Source: Deinococcus marmoris
Lineage (GTDB): Bacteria > Deinococcota > Deinococci > Deinococcales > Deinococcaceae
Length of the DNA stretch: 64,000 nucleotides
Direction of reading: 5' to 3'
Assembly: GCF_001949125.1 (NCBI RefSeq)
Contig: NZ_MSTI01000062.1
Location: forward strand, 1-64,000
The notes beneath the pieces are model-generated. The model was not told the DNA's origin and did no database searches. It worked only from the letters and a program-made list of their open reading frames with translations. Shown here one piece after another: positions 17,208 to 25,820 of this stretch; within the stretch, counting starts at the first letter, position 1; the number at the start of each line of letters is the position of its first letter. The position numbers were made by a program, and so were the translations under genes.

Positions 17208-18292
17208 CGCTGGACGGCGGCAGGGGCTTGACACGGCGGCCCCGTGCGAGTGTGCTGCCCCTGACTTTACCCGCTGCTCTGCTGCTTTCGGGGGCGATGG
17301 CGGCCCCCTACACGCAGCAGACCAGTTACGGCGTCCCGTCTCCCCTCGTCCGGGTTGCGCAACTCAACGCCAGCGTGCCATCCACCTGGCAGGCGTTGCC
17401 GCAGATAACGGGCGGACGCCTTCAGGGGGGGGAGGTCCGCGTCGCGCCGTTCAACGAGTTGATTCCCAGTTGGAACGTCACCGGAACGCCCACCAGCGCG
17501 GCAGAGGTGGAAGTGCGGGTGCGGCGTCCTGATGGCAGTTGGACGCCCTATTTCGGCTTCGGTACCTGGAGTGCGTCCGGTGTTCGGTCCAGTGACCGCG
17601 CGGTCCGAACGCCGGACGGTGAGGTCAGGACCGACACGCTGGCGCTCCCGTTTCTCAGCGTCGCTTTTCAATTCCGCGCGGCGCTGGGGCCGGGGCTGGT
17701 CCCCCGCCTGATGTCGTTCAATACCTCGGACACTGCCCTACGCTTCCAGGACCAGGGCCGGGCGGGGCAGCCCACAGCCTGGAACAGGAGCCTGACGGTG
17801 CCAGGGCGCTCGCAGATGATCTACCCGAACGGGGGAGAGGTGTGGTGCAGCCCGACGAGCGTCAGCATGATCCTCGGCTTCTGGAAGCGCCCCGTTCGTG
17901 TGCCGGACGCCGCCCGCGCCACCTTTGATCCGGCGTATGACGGGTTTGGCAACTGGCCGTTCAACACCGCTTACGCCGCCACGCAGGGCCTCCAGGGTCT
18001 GGTGACCCGGATGGGCAGTTTGCGTGACGCTGAAGCGTATCTGGTTCGGGGCCTTCCGCTCGCCGTGAGCCTGCGCCTCAAAGCAGGGGAATTGCCCGGC
18101 GCACCCCTGTCCTGGTCCAATGGGCATCTGCTGGTCCTGCGGGGGTTTGATGCCGGGGGCAATCCAATGGTCAATGATTCGGCGGCCCGCAGCGACGACA
18201 CGGTCAGCCGCGTTTATCCCCGGGCGGTGTTTGAGCGGCTGTGGCTTGGCCATGCGGGCGGCATGGCTTACGTGATGGCCCCGCAACCCTGA
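17204..18292 (+). CDS. secreted C39-like papain-fold peptidase
   Basis: This encodes 362 residues. A signal peptide (PLTLPAALLLSGAMAAP) follows a basic N-terminus. Residues about 45-180 form a beta-rich N-terminal domain (EVEVRVRRPDGSWTPYFGFG). The catalytic domain begins at SQMIYPNGGEVWCSPTSVSM, with the nucleophilic Cys near residue 219. The His is in WSNGHLLVLRGFD, and the Asp/Asn lies in NPMVNDSAA. This matches the peptidase_C39_2 family of actinobacteria and Deinococcus, whose substrates are unknown. The start is GTG overlapping the upstream stop. It should act outside the membrane. Confidence 0.8.
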   Translation: MTLDGGRGLTRRPRASVLPLTLPAALLLSGAMAAPYTQQTSYGVPSPLVRVAQLNASVPSTWQALPQITGGRLQGGEVRVAPFNELIPSWNVTGTPTSAAEVEVRVRRPDGSWTPYFGFGTWSASGVRSSDRAVRTPDGEVRTDTLALPFLSVAFQFRAALGPGLVPRLMSFNTSDTALRFQDQGRAGQPTAWNRSLTVPGRSQMIYPNGGEVWCSPTSVSMILGFWKRPVRVPDAARATFDPAYDGFGNWPFNTAYAATQGLQGLVTRMGSLRDAEAYLVRGLPLAVSLRLKAGELPGAPLSWSNGHLLVLRGFDAGGNPMVNDSAARSDDTVSRVYPRAVFERLWLGHAGGMAYVMAPQP

Positions 18293-18592
18293 AAACAGTG
18301 AACTCAGAAAGTGGTCTGGTGCTGGAGCCACATGACCCTATTGCCGTGAATTCCAGGCGTTCCTCTGCTGTTATCCAGCGCTACGACTGCACGTTTCCCA
18401 GTCCATTCACCTTGAAGGATACTTAACGCAAGCCTGCGCTTTACACGAACTTAACAGGAAGCGACTTAGATCAGTGGTGCATCAGAAATTGTTCACCCGT
18501 CGGCCCGAACCCTGGCGGCCTCTCCCGACGATGATCTGATGCTCCCGGACCGCTCCGCCATTTCTTCCCATCCCATTCCTGGAGGTTTTGCC
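18293..18592. other. intergenic region upstream of the copper-storage gene
   Basis: About 300 bases without a gene. It must hold the promoter for the downstream copper genes. I could not identify a clear -35/-10 pair or a CsoR-type G/C palindrome here. Confidence 0.4.
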
Positions 18593-19027
18593 ATGACCCA
18601 GAACGCCGGTTCCACCATCACCCGTATGCTGCAGATGCACCCGCAGATTGACAAGTCGCCTTTCGATCTGGGTGCGCTGACCGAGTGCATCGACGCCTGT
18701 TTCGAGTGCGCGCAGATCTGCACCTCCTGCGCCGACGCTTGCCTGGGCGAGACCGAACACGCCGGACACCTGATGCACTGCATCCGTCTCAACTCGGATT
18801 GCGCCGACATCTGCATCACCACCGGGCGCGTGCTGGTGCGCCAGACGCAGCCAGAACTGGCCGTGATCCGCGCGCAACTTCAGAGCTGCCTAGCCGCCTG
18901 CAAAGCGTGTGGTGACGAATGCCAGCAGCACGCCGAGAAGATGAGCATGAAGCACTGCGAGGTGTGCATGGAGTCTTGCCGCCGTTGCGAGCAGGCCTGC
19001 CAGGCACTGCTGGCGACCCTGAACTGA
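18593..19027 (+). CDS. cytosolic four-helix Cys-rich copper-storage protein (Csp/DUF326)
   Basis: This encodes 144 residues with 18 cysteines, nearly all in CxxxC spacing on amphipathic helices (ECIDACFECAQICTSCADAC, CLAACKACGDEC, CEVCMESCRRCEQAC). This is the Csp fold, in which cysteines line a four-helix bundle and bind many Cu(I) ions. There is no signal peptide, so it resembles cytosolic Csp3. GGAGG lies upstream of the ATG. A Met- and His-containing N-terminus (RMLQMHPQID) may add sites. It opens a run of copper genes and has its own terminator. Confidence 0.9.
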   Translation: MTQNAGSTITRMLQMHPQIDKSPFDLGALTECIDACFECAQICTSCADACLGETEHAGHLMHCIRLNSDCADICITTGRVLVRQTQPELAVIRAQLQSCLAACKACGDECQQHAEKMSMKHCEVCMESCRRCEQACQALLATLN

Positions 19028-19052
19028 ACGCCTGAAGTTCACGACGCTCGCT

Positions 19053-19088
19053 GCCTGCCAGGGACATCAAGCTGGCAGGCGGTTTTTT
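19053..19088 (+). terminator. rho-independent terminator
   Basis: A 9-bp stem (GCCTGCCAG / CTGGCAGGC) is followed by GGTTTTTT. It separates the copper-storage gene from the DUF305-nuo cluster. Confidence 0.85.
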
Positions 19089-19120
19089 CCGCGCCCAGAT
19101 GTGCGGCCCAGGAGAAATCC

Positions 19121-19651
19121 ATGAACGAATCCATGCATCGTACGCCGGGCCACGGCGACGACAACGCCATGCCCGATCATTCCAAGAAAAAGTCGATGGG
19201 CGGCAGTTACGGACGTTTTGCCGCCATGATTGCCACCTCCACCGTGATCATGTACGGTCTGATGTACCTGAATACCTATCAGTGGGATCATATTTACTTC
19301 AGCCAGACGCGGATGTGGATGGCGCTGTACATGGGCGCGGTGATGGCCCTGATCATGCTGGGGTACATGCTGAACATGTACAAAAACAGCCGGACCAACA
19401 TGGGCATCCTGATCGGCAGCGTGGCGGTCTTTGCTGGCGCGTTGTACCTGGTGCGGTCCCAGGTTACCGTGGGTGACGTGGCGTGGATGAAAGCCATGAT
19501 CCCGCACCACTCCATTGCCATCCTGACCAGCGAGCGGGCGCAGATCAAAGATCCGCGCGTGCGCGAACTGGCCGACGGCATCATCAAAGCCCAGGTCCGC
19601 GAAATTGCTGAGATGAAAGTGCTGATCGCCGATCTGGAGAGCAAGAAATAA
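19121..19651 (+). CDS. membrane DUF305 protein
   Basis: This encodes 176 residues. The His/Met-rich N-terminus (MHRTPGHGDDNAMPDHSKKK) is followed by three transmembrane helices (about 33-50, 65-85 and 95-113). A C-terminal DUF305 domain carries the signature MIPHHSIAILTSERA and a long final helix. DUF305 proteins have ferritin-like helices and often sit with copper-export genes; some bind copper. AGGAG precedes the start. The stop is only about 20 bp from nuoA, so this gene and the nuo genes are probably one transcript. That ties the nuo module to the metal island. Confidence 0.8.
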   Translation: MNESMHRTPGHGDDNAMPDHSKKKSMGGSYGRFAAMIATSTVIMYGLMYLNTYQWDHIYFSQTRMWMALYMGAVMALIMLGYMLNMYKNSRTNMGILIGSVAVFAGALYLVRSQVTVGDVAWMKAMIPHHSIAILTSERAQIKDPRVRELADGIIKAQVREIAEMKVLIADLESKK

Positions 19652-19670
19652 TCTGGACCGGGGAGCCTCT

Positions 19671-19988
19671 ATGCTGCTCAACCTTTACTCCGCTGTTGCG
19701 CTGGCCGCTCTGCTGGTCTTCGGGCTGGCGCTGCTGGCCGCCGCCCTCTGGCGTCCCCAGGTCCGGCACCTCACACTGCCCGACGCCTGGAAGCAGTACC
19801 GCTTCGGCTTCCCCACCTACGCCCTGATCTTTCTGGCTTTCGACATGGAAATGATCTTCATGTACCCGTGGGCCGTCGTGTTCCGGGGCATTGGGCTGGA
19901 GGCTTTTCTGGACATGCTGGTCTTTATCGCCATTCTGCTGACTGGTCTGACCTATGCCTGGAAAATGGGCGGGCTGGAATGGGAGTAG
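19671..19988 (+). CDS. nuoA: complex I membrane subunit A
   Basis: This encodes 105 residues with three transmembrane helices. The conserved block LIFLAFDMEMIFMYPWAVVF, with Asp58 and Glu60, is diagnostic for NuoA/ND3. The loop between the first and second helices lacks the usual Cys-containing YECG motif (here DAWKQYRFGFPTY), a region that in complete complex I senses the quinone site. GGGGAG lies upstream. It is followed by nuoH with overlapping reading frames. NuoA normally joins the peripheral and membrane arms, yet no peripheral-arm gene is present here. Confidence 0.88.
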   Translation: MLLNLYSAVALAALLVFGLALLAAALWRPQVRHLTLPDAWKQYRFGFPTYALIFLAFDMEMIFMYPWAVVFRGIGLEAFLDMLVFIAILLTGLTYAWKMGGLEWE

Positions 19989-20887
19989 CTGGAATAGGTA
20001 TAGTCGGCGGCGCTTTCCTGACCCTGCTGGCGCTGTGTGTCGGCGCGGCACTGACTTTCTGGCTGGAACGGGCGCTGACGCCCGCAGTTGGGGCCGCGCA
20101 GCCGCTCACTCTAGATCAAGACGTGCAACTGGGCCATGCGGACCGCTGGATGTATCCTGCTGGCCCCATTTCGGCGCTGTTCGGCGTGACGGCGGCGGCA
20201 GCAGTCCTGCCGTTTGGACCGGGGCTGATCGGAGCAGACCTGGGCATCGGGGCTTTTTACTTCATCGTGGTGGTGGATTTTGTGGTGCTGGGCGTGGCGC
20301 TGGGCGGCTGGGGCGCGGGAAGCCGCAACGCGGTGGAAAGTTTTTACCGCATTACTGCGCAGCTCGTGTCGTACGTGGTGCCACTGGGACTGGCCTACGT
20401 CGGCGCGCTGATGATGGCCGCCTCGCTGTCCACCACCCGCATCGTGGAGGCGCAGAGTGACGTCTGGTTCATCGTGTTGCAACCGCTGGGCTTCATCCTG
20501 TACCTGATCACCGGGCTGATGCAGGCGTACCGCGCGCCGTTTTACGAGCCGCTGTCCGAACACATTGGCGGCGGCGTGTTGAGCGCGGTAGGCGGCTGGA
20601 AAGCGCTGCTGTGGCGCGTATCGCTGGCCGGGCTGCTGTTCGTGGTCGCGGCGATGGGCGCGCTGCTCTATCTGGGCGGCTGGCTGGGACCGTGGCTGCC
20701 CGGCCCGGTGTGGATGCTGCTCAAGACCTTCGCGCTGATGGCGTTGATGCTGTGGCTGGGCCGACGCTTCAAGCCGCTCAGCACCGCGCAGATGCTGTCT
20801 CTGTCATGGCGCATCCTGATTCCCGCTGGACTTCTCAACGTGCTGATCGTCGGCGGGCTGATTCTGGCGGGGGTGGGGCCACAGTGA
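19979..20887 (+). CDS. nuoH: complex I membrane subunit H, divergent
   Basis: This encodes 302 residues, shorter than usual (about 320-350). The start ATG 19979 overlaps the nuoA end. Conserved regions are AGPISALFGVTAAAAVLPFG, PFGPGLIGADLGIGAFYF and the RxPF..P.SE-like block YRAPFYEPLSEHIGG. The usual quinone-site loop with GPNRVGP after the first helix is missing (here PAVGAAQPLTLDQDVQLGHA). In the fifth helix the conserved SYE acidic residue is valine (SYVVPLGL, Val133). These changes suggest that the quinone chamber and the start of the proton path are altered. The identity is sound; the function is uncertain. Confidence 0.85.
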   Translation: MGVAGIGIVGGAFLTLLALCVGAALTFWLERALTPAVGAAQPLTLDQDVQLGHADRWMYPAGPISALFGVTAAAAVLPFGPGLIGADLGIGAFYFIVVVDFVVLGVALGGWGAGSRNAVESFYRITAQLVSYVVPLGLAYVGALMMAASLSTTRIVEAQSDVWFIVLQPLGFILYLITGLMQAYRAPFYEPLSEHIGGGVLSAVGGWKALLWRVSLAGLLFVVAAMGALLYLGGWLGPWLPGPVWMLLKTFALMALMLWLGRRFKPLSTAQMLSLSWRILIPAGLLNVLIVGGLILAGVGPQ

Positions 20888-22047
20888 TCCTGAGCGTAGC
20901 GATGCAGTGGCTGGCCTTCGGCCTGTTTGCCCTTCTGGCAGTGCTTGGCGCGCTGGGTATGACCACCACCATGAGTATGTTCCGCAGCGGCATCTTTTTA
21001 ATGGCCTCGTTCATCGGCGTGGCGGGGCTGTTTATCCTGCTGTCCGCTGACCTGATCGGGCTGCTGCAAATCATGATGTACATCGGCGGGATGTTGGTGA
21101 TGATCCTGTTCATGCTGCTGTTCTCGATGGACCCCGGCGGCGCGATGATGGCCGGGATGCAGATGTCGCCGGTGGAGCGTCTGTTCAGCCGGGGCCTGAA
21201 GCCGCAGGGCGAGAACGACGGGAACGGGCATCAGGGCCACGATATGGCCGGGATGGGCCACGGCGATGCTTCCTCCAGCGCAGATGACGGACACGGTCAG
21301 GCCGACGCACCCAGCGACGGTATGGCGGGCATGGATCACGGCAGTATGAAGATGGACATGGGCGACGGGAACCGGGCGCACCCCGCCCACCACCACGCCG
21401 CCATGAATCACGCTGGAGCGGATGAGGCGCAGATGACGCATGGGGACTCTGGCCCTGAGCAATCAACATGGGGTGCTGATCATTCCAGGATGACCCACGG
21501 TGAAATGGATGCAGGCCAGACCCAGGCCCACCACGCCATGCCGCACGGTGAAGAGCCGGGGCCGGTGTCACCGGAAAGCGGCAGCGGGCAGGCACAGATG
21601 GACCACTCCAGCATGGATCACGGGAAGATGGATATGGGTGGTATGTCCGGCATGGATCACGGCGACATGCAGATGGACGGTGACATGGGCGGTATGAACG
21701 GCGATATGGATATGGGCGGTATGGACATGAGCATGGTCACGCCCGCCCGCCCCTGGGCCGCGTGGCTGGGTCTCGCCGTGACCGCCGTGCTGGTGGGCCT
21801 GCTGCTGTGGCGTCCGGCGTGGCCCATCAGCAACGTCGCCTTCAGCACCGATTCGCCGCAGCAGATCGGCATGCTGCTGATGGGCAAATACATGATCGCC
21901 TTTGAGGGCGCGGGCCTGCTGATCCTGCTCGGCATCTTCGGCGCGGTGTTCCTGCAACGTCCCGGCTCCCATCCCTCCGATCCGGGGCGGGAGGCTTATG
22001 TGACTGCCGACAAGAATCCTGTCCCCATCTCAAAGGACGAACCGTGA
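20884..22047 (+). CDS. nuoJ: complex I subunit J with large Met/His-rich insertion
   Basis: This encodes 387 residues, about twice the usual 170-200. It starts at GTG 20884, overlapping the nuoH stop. Residues 1-80 give three helices with the NuoJ signature MMYIGGMLVMILFMLLF. Residues 286-387 give helix four and the conserved last helix (GKYMIAFEGAGLLILLGIFG). Between helices three and four lies an insertion of about 200 residues, very rich in Met, His, Asp and Gly, with repeats such as GMDHG, MDHSSMDHGKMDMGG and DMGGMNGDMDMGG. Such repeats occur in copper proteins of the PcoE/CopA type. The flanking NuoJ sequence is in frame, so this is a real fusion-like insertion and not an assembly of two genes. 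Confidence 0.9.
   Translation: MILSVAMQWLAFGLFALLAVLGALGMTTTMSMFRSGIFLMASFIGVAGLFILLSADLIGLLQIMMYIGGMLVMILFMLLFSMDPGGAMMAGMQMSPVERLFSRGLKPQGENDGNGHQGHDMAGMGHGDASSSADDGHGQADAPSDGMAGMDHGSMKMDMGDGNRAHPAHHHAAMNHAGADEAQMTHGDSGPEQSTWGADHSRMTHGEMDAGQTQAHHAMPHGEEPGPVSPESGSGQAQMDHSSMDHGKMDMGGMSGMDHGDMQMDGDMGGMNGDMDMGGMDMSMVTPARPWAAWLGLAVTAVLVGLLLWRPAWPISNVAFSTDSPQQIGMLLMGKYMIAFEGAGLLILLGIFGAVFLQRPGSHPSDPGREAYVTADKNPVPISKDEP
21136..21738 (+). repeat. degenerate MDHG-type repeat region inside nuoJ
   Basis: The DNA encodes residues about 85-285 of NuoJ. I count roughly 27 Met and 19 His between residues 111 and 285. The motif M-D-H-G or close variants recurs about seven times, denser toward the end. The repeated codons ATGGATCACGGC and GATATGGGCGGTATG show local duplication. 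Confidence 0.85.
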
Positions 22048-22355
22048 CCCTGCCCCTGAGCGCTTACCTGATCGTGGCGGCCCTGCTGTTCGGCATCGGC
22101 ATTTACACGGTGGTGGCGCAGCGCTCCGCCGTGATGGTCCTGATGGGCGTGGAACTGCTGCTCAACGCCATTGGCCTCAACCTGATCGCCTTCTGGCGTT
22201 ACGTGCGGCCTGACGACTACTCCGGCCAGATCTTTACCATCCTGATCGTGACCGTGGGGGCCATAGAAATGGCGGTGGGCCTCGCCATCATGATGCTGCT
22301 GTACCGCAACCGCCAGACGCAGCAGGTAGACGACTATCAGGAGCTGAAAGGGTGA
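22044..22355 (+). CDS. nuoK: complex I membrane subunit K
   Basis: This encodes 103 residues with three helices, the normal length. Both functional glutamates are present: Glu37 in MVLMGVELLLNAIGLNL and Glu75 in VTVGAIEMAVGLAIM. It starts at GTG 22044, overlapping the nuoJ stop by 4 bp, and itself overlaps nuoL by 4 bp. The conserved pair implies that a proton or cation path is still under selection. Confidence 0.93.
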   Translation: MTLPLSAYLIVAALLFGIGIYTVVAQRSAVMVLMGVELLLNAIGLNLIAFWRYVRPDDYSGQIFTILIVTVGAIEMAVGLAIMMLLYRNRQTQQVDDYQELKG

Positions 22356-24259
22356 CGGCGTTGCTGCTGCTGGTGCCGCTCGCGCCGCTGACCGCCTCCC
22401 TGCTGATCGCTGTGTGGGGCAGATACGCAGGCTGGCTCAACGTCCTCGGCGTCAGCGTATCGGTGCTGGCGCTGCTGCTGATTGGCAGGGCAAGTCCGGC
22501 ACTGTCGGGACCGTGGTTTGAGTCAGGATCATTTCAACTGACGGTGGGCCTGTCACTGGACGGCCTTTCCAGACTGCTGAGTTTCCTGGTTGCAGGTGTG
22601 GGCCTGCTGGTCAGCGTCTATGCGGTGGGCTACATGCGCGGCGAGACCCGGCAGCCGCGCTTCTTCGCCACCCTGTCCTTCTTCCTCGGCGCAATGCTGA
22701 CGCTGGTGCTGGCCGACTCCTTCGCACTGCTGTTTGCCGCGTGGGAGGGCGTGGGACTGGCCTCTCACCTGCTGATCGGCTTCCACTTCACCCAAGTAGA
22801 GGCCCGTAAAGCTGCCCTGAGGGCGTTTCTGATGACGCGCGTGGGGGATGTGGGGCTGCTGCTCGGCTGGCTGCTAGCATTGAATTTGACGGGCACCAGC
22901 GATATTGGCGCGCTACTAGGACAGGTGGTGAATCTGCCTGCTGGAACGGTGGAACTACTGGCCCTGCTCTTTTTAATCGGGGCCATCGGCAAGAGCGCCC
23001 AACTGCCGCTGACCGCCTGGCTGCCGGACGCGATGGTGGGGCCGACGCCCGTTTCGGCGCTGCTGCACTCGGCCACGATGGTGGCGGCAGGGGTGTACCT
23101 GCTGTTGAGGCTGGAGCCACTGTTCGCCGCCGCGCCCGCCGTCTTGCTGGCGGTGGCGGTGATCGGCGGTCTGACGGCGCTATTTTCCGCCCTCGTCGCC
23201 ACCGCCCAGACGGACCTCAAGCGGGTGCTGGCGTGGTCCACGGTGTCGCAGCTCGGCGAGATGTTCTTCGTCTACGGGCTGGGCGGCCCTTACGCGGCAG
23301 CCTTTCACCTGGGCGTCCATGCGCTGTTCAAGTCGGCACTGTTCCTGAGTGCTGGAGCAGTGCAGCACGCGGCAGGCACGCTGAACCTGGGCAAACTGGG
23401 CGGCCTGGGGCGGACCATGCCACTGACAGCCACGGCCTTCACCCTGGCGGGCCTGACGCTGGCGGGGGTGCCGCCCTTCGGCGCGTTCTGGAGCGAAGAA
23501 GCGATTTTAGGGACGGCGGTCCAAAGCGGCGCGTGGACCGGCCTGTTCATGCTGGGGCTGATCTTCCTGGCAGGCGTCTACATCGCGCGGGCGGGCGTGA
23601 CGACATTCTGGCCGGGGGAGAGGAAGACAGAGGCGCGTGAGGTGGGCGCTTTGATGGTCTGGCCCGCGTTGATCCTGGCCGTTGCCGCGCTGTTTGGCGG
23701 TCTGCTGGGCGGGGCGCTGCGTGACCTGCTGCCGTTCCCCGAAGCCCCGGAAGTGGCGCTGGGCTGGCGAATTGCCGCTATTGCCGCCAGTGTGCTGGGC
23801 CTGGTCTGGGGCGGCGTGCGGGCGGCGCGGCTCAGCGACGCCCCCGCACTCGGAATGTGGCCGCGTGCGCTGGGTGCAGCGCTGGAAAGCCTGACTGTGG
23901 GTGTGGCGCACCTGACCTGGGCGCTGTCTCTCGCCCTGCAACGGGTGGAAGCTGGACTGGACGGCGCGGCGCGGGCGGTGGCCCATGCAGCCCTAGGCAG
24001 CAGCCGGGGCGTTCAGCATGCGGAATCCGGTCTGGACACCTCTGGGCGGGCCGTCGCCGATTTCGCCGTGTCGGGCGCGAACCTGACCGCACGCGCCGAG
24101 GAAGGCGGTTTCGCGCAGGGGGCCGATGGTCTGGCGCGGGGATTAGGCAGCCTGGGGACGTGGCTGCGTGGCCTGGAAAGCGGGAAGATCTACCTCTACA
24201 CCTTGATTCTCTTCGGCTGGATGCTGGTTATGACGCTGGGGGCAGTGCTATGGCGCTGA
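22352..24259 (+). CDS. nuoL: complex I antiporter-like subunit L
   Basis: This encodes 635 residues with about 16 helices and the long C-terminal extension that forms the lateral helix (about 490-610). Key residues are kept: Glu132 in AAWEGVGLASHL, Lys214 in IGAIGKSAQLPLTAWLPDAM, His239 in SALLHSATMVAAG, and His323/Lys327 in GVHALFKSALFL. The start is GTG, overlapping nuoK. It is full length, unlike Mrp or DabB relatives, which lack part of the C-terminus. This argues that the module descends from a real complex I membrane arm. Confidence 0.93.
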   Translation: MTALLLLVPLAPLTASLLIAVWGRYAGWLNVLGVSVSVLALLLIGRASPALSGPWFESGSFQLTVGLSLDGLSRLLSFLVAGVGLLVSVYAVGYMRGETRQPRFFATLSFFLGAMLTLVLADSFALLFAAWEGVGLASHLLIGFHFTQVEARKAALRAFLMTRVGDVGLLLGWLLALNLTGTSDIGALLGQVVNLPAGTVELLALLFLIGAIGKSAQLPLTAWLPDAMVGPTPVSALLHSATMVAAGVYLLLRLEPLFAAAPAVLLAVAVIGGLTALFSALVATAQTDLKRVLAWSTVSQLGEMFFVYGLGGPYAAAFHLGVHALFKSALFLSAGAVQHAAGTLNLGKLGGLGRTMPLTATAFTLAGLTLAGVPPFGAFWSEEAILGTAVQSGAWTGLFMLGLIFLAGVYIARAGVTTFWPGERKTEAREVGALMVWPALILAVAALFGGLLGGALRDLLPFPEAPEVALGWRIAAIAASVLGLVWGGVRAARLSDAPALGMWPRALGAALESLTVGVAHLTWALSLALQRVEAGLDGAARAVAHAALGSSRGVQHAESGLDTSGRAVADFAVSGANLTARAEEGGFAQGADGLARGLGSLGTWLRGLESGKIYLYTLILFGWMLVMTLGAVLWR

Positions 24260-24302
24260 AGGCCGCCGCTTCGGCAAAAAGTGTTTTGAATAACTCACAA
24301 CA

Positions 24303-25820
24303 ATGGATGGCCCAATCATGGTGAACCTCATCATCTTTCTGCCCCTGTTGACCGGCCTGCTGATTCTGGCGCTGCCCGCCTCGCGCCCCGCGTTGCTGCG
24401 CTGGACGGCGCTGGGCGGCTCGGGACTTACCCTGCTGGGCAGCCTGTGGCTGTGGCTAGGCTTTGACCGTTCAGGTCTCGGCGGCGCGGCGGGCGGCGTC
24501 CAATCGCGCACATTGCTGGACTGGATTCCTTCCATTGGCGCGAGTTACGACGTGGGCCTGAGCGGTCTGGGGCTTGCCATGATCGTCCTGACGGCGCTGC
24601 TGATGCTGCTGGTGATGGTCTACGTGTTGCCCCAGCGTGAGCGCGTCAAAGAACACGCCTTTCTCTTTTTACTGATGGGAACGGGCTTGCTGGGCCTCTT
24701 TGCAGCTCAGGATCTGCTGCTGTTCTATCTATTCTTTGAAGTGGCGCTGGTGCCGATGTATTTCATCGTGGGCATCTGGGGCGGCGAGGGACGACGCTAC
24801 GCGGCCATGAAGTTCTTCCTGTACACGCGCGCGGGCAGCCTCGCCATGCTGCTCTCGTTTCTGGCGCTGTACCTCGGCACCCCTGGCACAAATGGCGCGG
24901 CCCATAGCTTTTCCATCACAGCCGTCGCGGCGGCGCAGCCCTACGCCGGAACGCCTGCCGCCTTCTGGGTCATGCTGGGGCTGCTGCTGGGTTTTGGGGT
25001 CAAACTGCCCACCTTCCCGCTGCACAACTGGCTGCCCGACGCGCATGTGGAAGCGCCCACTGAAGGCAGCGTGATGCTGGCCGGGGCGCAGCTCAAGATG
25101 GGCGCGTTCGGATTGCTGTACATCCTGCTGCCACTGATGCCGGACACGGTACGGCAGTATGGCTGGCTGCTGGCCGCACTGGGCGTGATCTCTATGGTCT
25201 ACGGCGCACTGGCCGCTCTGGCCCAGCGCGATCTCAAGCGGCTAATCGCCTACACCTCCATTAACCACATGGGCTACGTGATGCTGGCTGCGGGCCTGTG
25301 GGGGCTGACGAACAGTCCGGCGGTGCGGGAACTGGTGTTAGGTGGCGCGGCCTTCCAGATGGTCAGCCACGGCCTGCTGACCGGGGGGATGTTCTTCCTG
25401 GTGGGCATCCTGGGCCACCGTGCCGGAACACGGAACATTGACGCTTTCGGCGGGCTGATGGCCCTGCCCCGCTTCGCCGGACTGCTGGCATTGCTGGCCT
25501 TCGGCTCGCTGGGGCTGCCGGCACTATCAGGCTTCGTGGCTGAGTTTCAGGTGATCGGCGGCGCAGTGGGCGTGAACGTCTGGTGGGCGGTACTGGCGGT
25601 CATCGGGTTGCTGGTTTCGACGGGTCTGTACCTGCGTGTGCTGGCGGGCGTGCTGATGGGCCAGAAACCCGACGGCCTGGACATTCAGGATTTGAACGGG
25701 CGTGAGTTGTGGGCCATTGTGCCGCTGGCGGCCCTCTCGCTGCTGCTGGGCATCTTTCCTTCCCTGCTGCTGGGTGTGGTGGCCGCGACTGACGCCGTGA
25801 CCGGGGCAACGGGCCGGTGA
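24303..25820 (+). CDS. nuoM: complex I antiporter-like subunit M
   Basis: This encodes 505 residues with about 14 helices. Conserved channel residues are Glu146 (FFEVALVPMYF), Lys234 (FGVKLPTFPLHNWLPDAHVE), Lys265 (GAQLKMGAFG) and the late Glu in LSGFVAEFQVI. Two starts are possible (24303 and 24318, MVNLIIFL). Neither has a clear ribosome binding site. A 24-codon open frame (24250-24324) overlaps both the nuoL stop and the nuoM start and could couple translation. It overlaps nuoN by 4 bp. Confidence 0.92.
   Translation: MDGPIMVNLIIFLPLLTGLLILALPASRPALLRWTALGGSGLTLLGSLWLWLGFDRSGLGGAAGGVQSRTLLDWIPSIGASYDVGLSGLGLAMIVLTALLMLLVMVYVLPQRERVKEHAFLFLLMGTGLLGLFAAQDLLLFYLFFEVALVPMYFIVGIWGGEGRRYAAMKFFLYTRAGSLAMLLSFLALYLGTPGTNGAAHSFSITAVAAAQPYAGTPAAFWVMLGLLLGFGVKLPTFPLHNWLPDAHVEAPTEGSVMLAGAQLKMGAFGLLYILLPLMPDTVRQYGWLLAALGVISMVYGALAALAQRDLKRLIAYTSINHMGYVMLAAGLWGLTNSPAVRELVLGGAAFQMVSHGLLTGGMFFLVGILGHRAGTRNIDAFGGLMALPRFAGLLALLAFGSLGLPALSGFVAEFQVIGGAVGVNVWWAVLAVIGLLVSTGLYLRVLAGVLMGQKPDGLDIQDLNGRELWAIVPLAALSLLLGIFPSLLLGVVAATDAVTGATGR

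Noticed and set aside
21300..21730. Possible CRISPR or tandem DNA repeat in the MDHG region
   Set aside because: The units vary in length and spacing and follow codons. There are no uniform spacers, so it is a protein repeat and not a CRISPR array.
20998..21972. Long minus-strand frames opposite nuoJ
   Set aside because: They are antisense reflections of the Met/His repeats (giving runs of His and Pro) and have no starts with ribosome binding sites.
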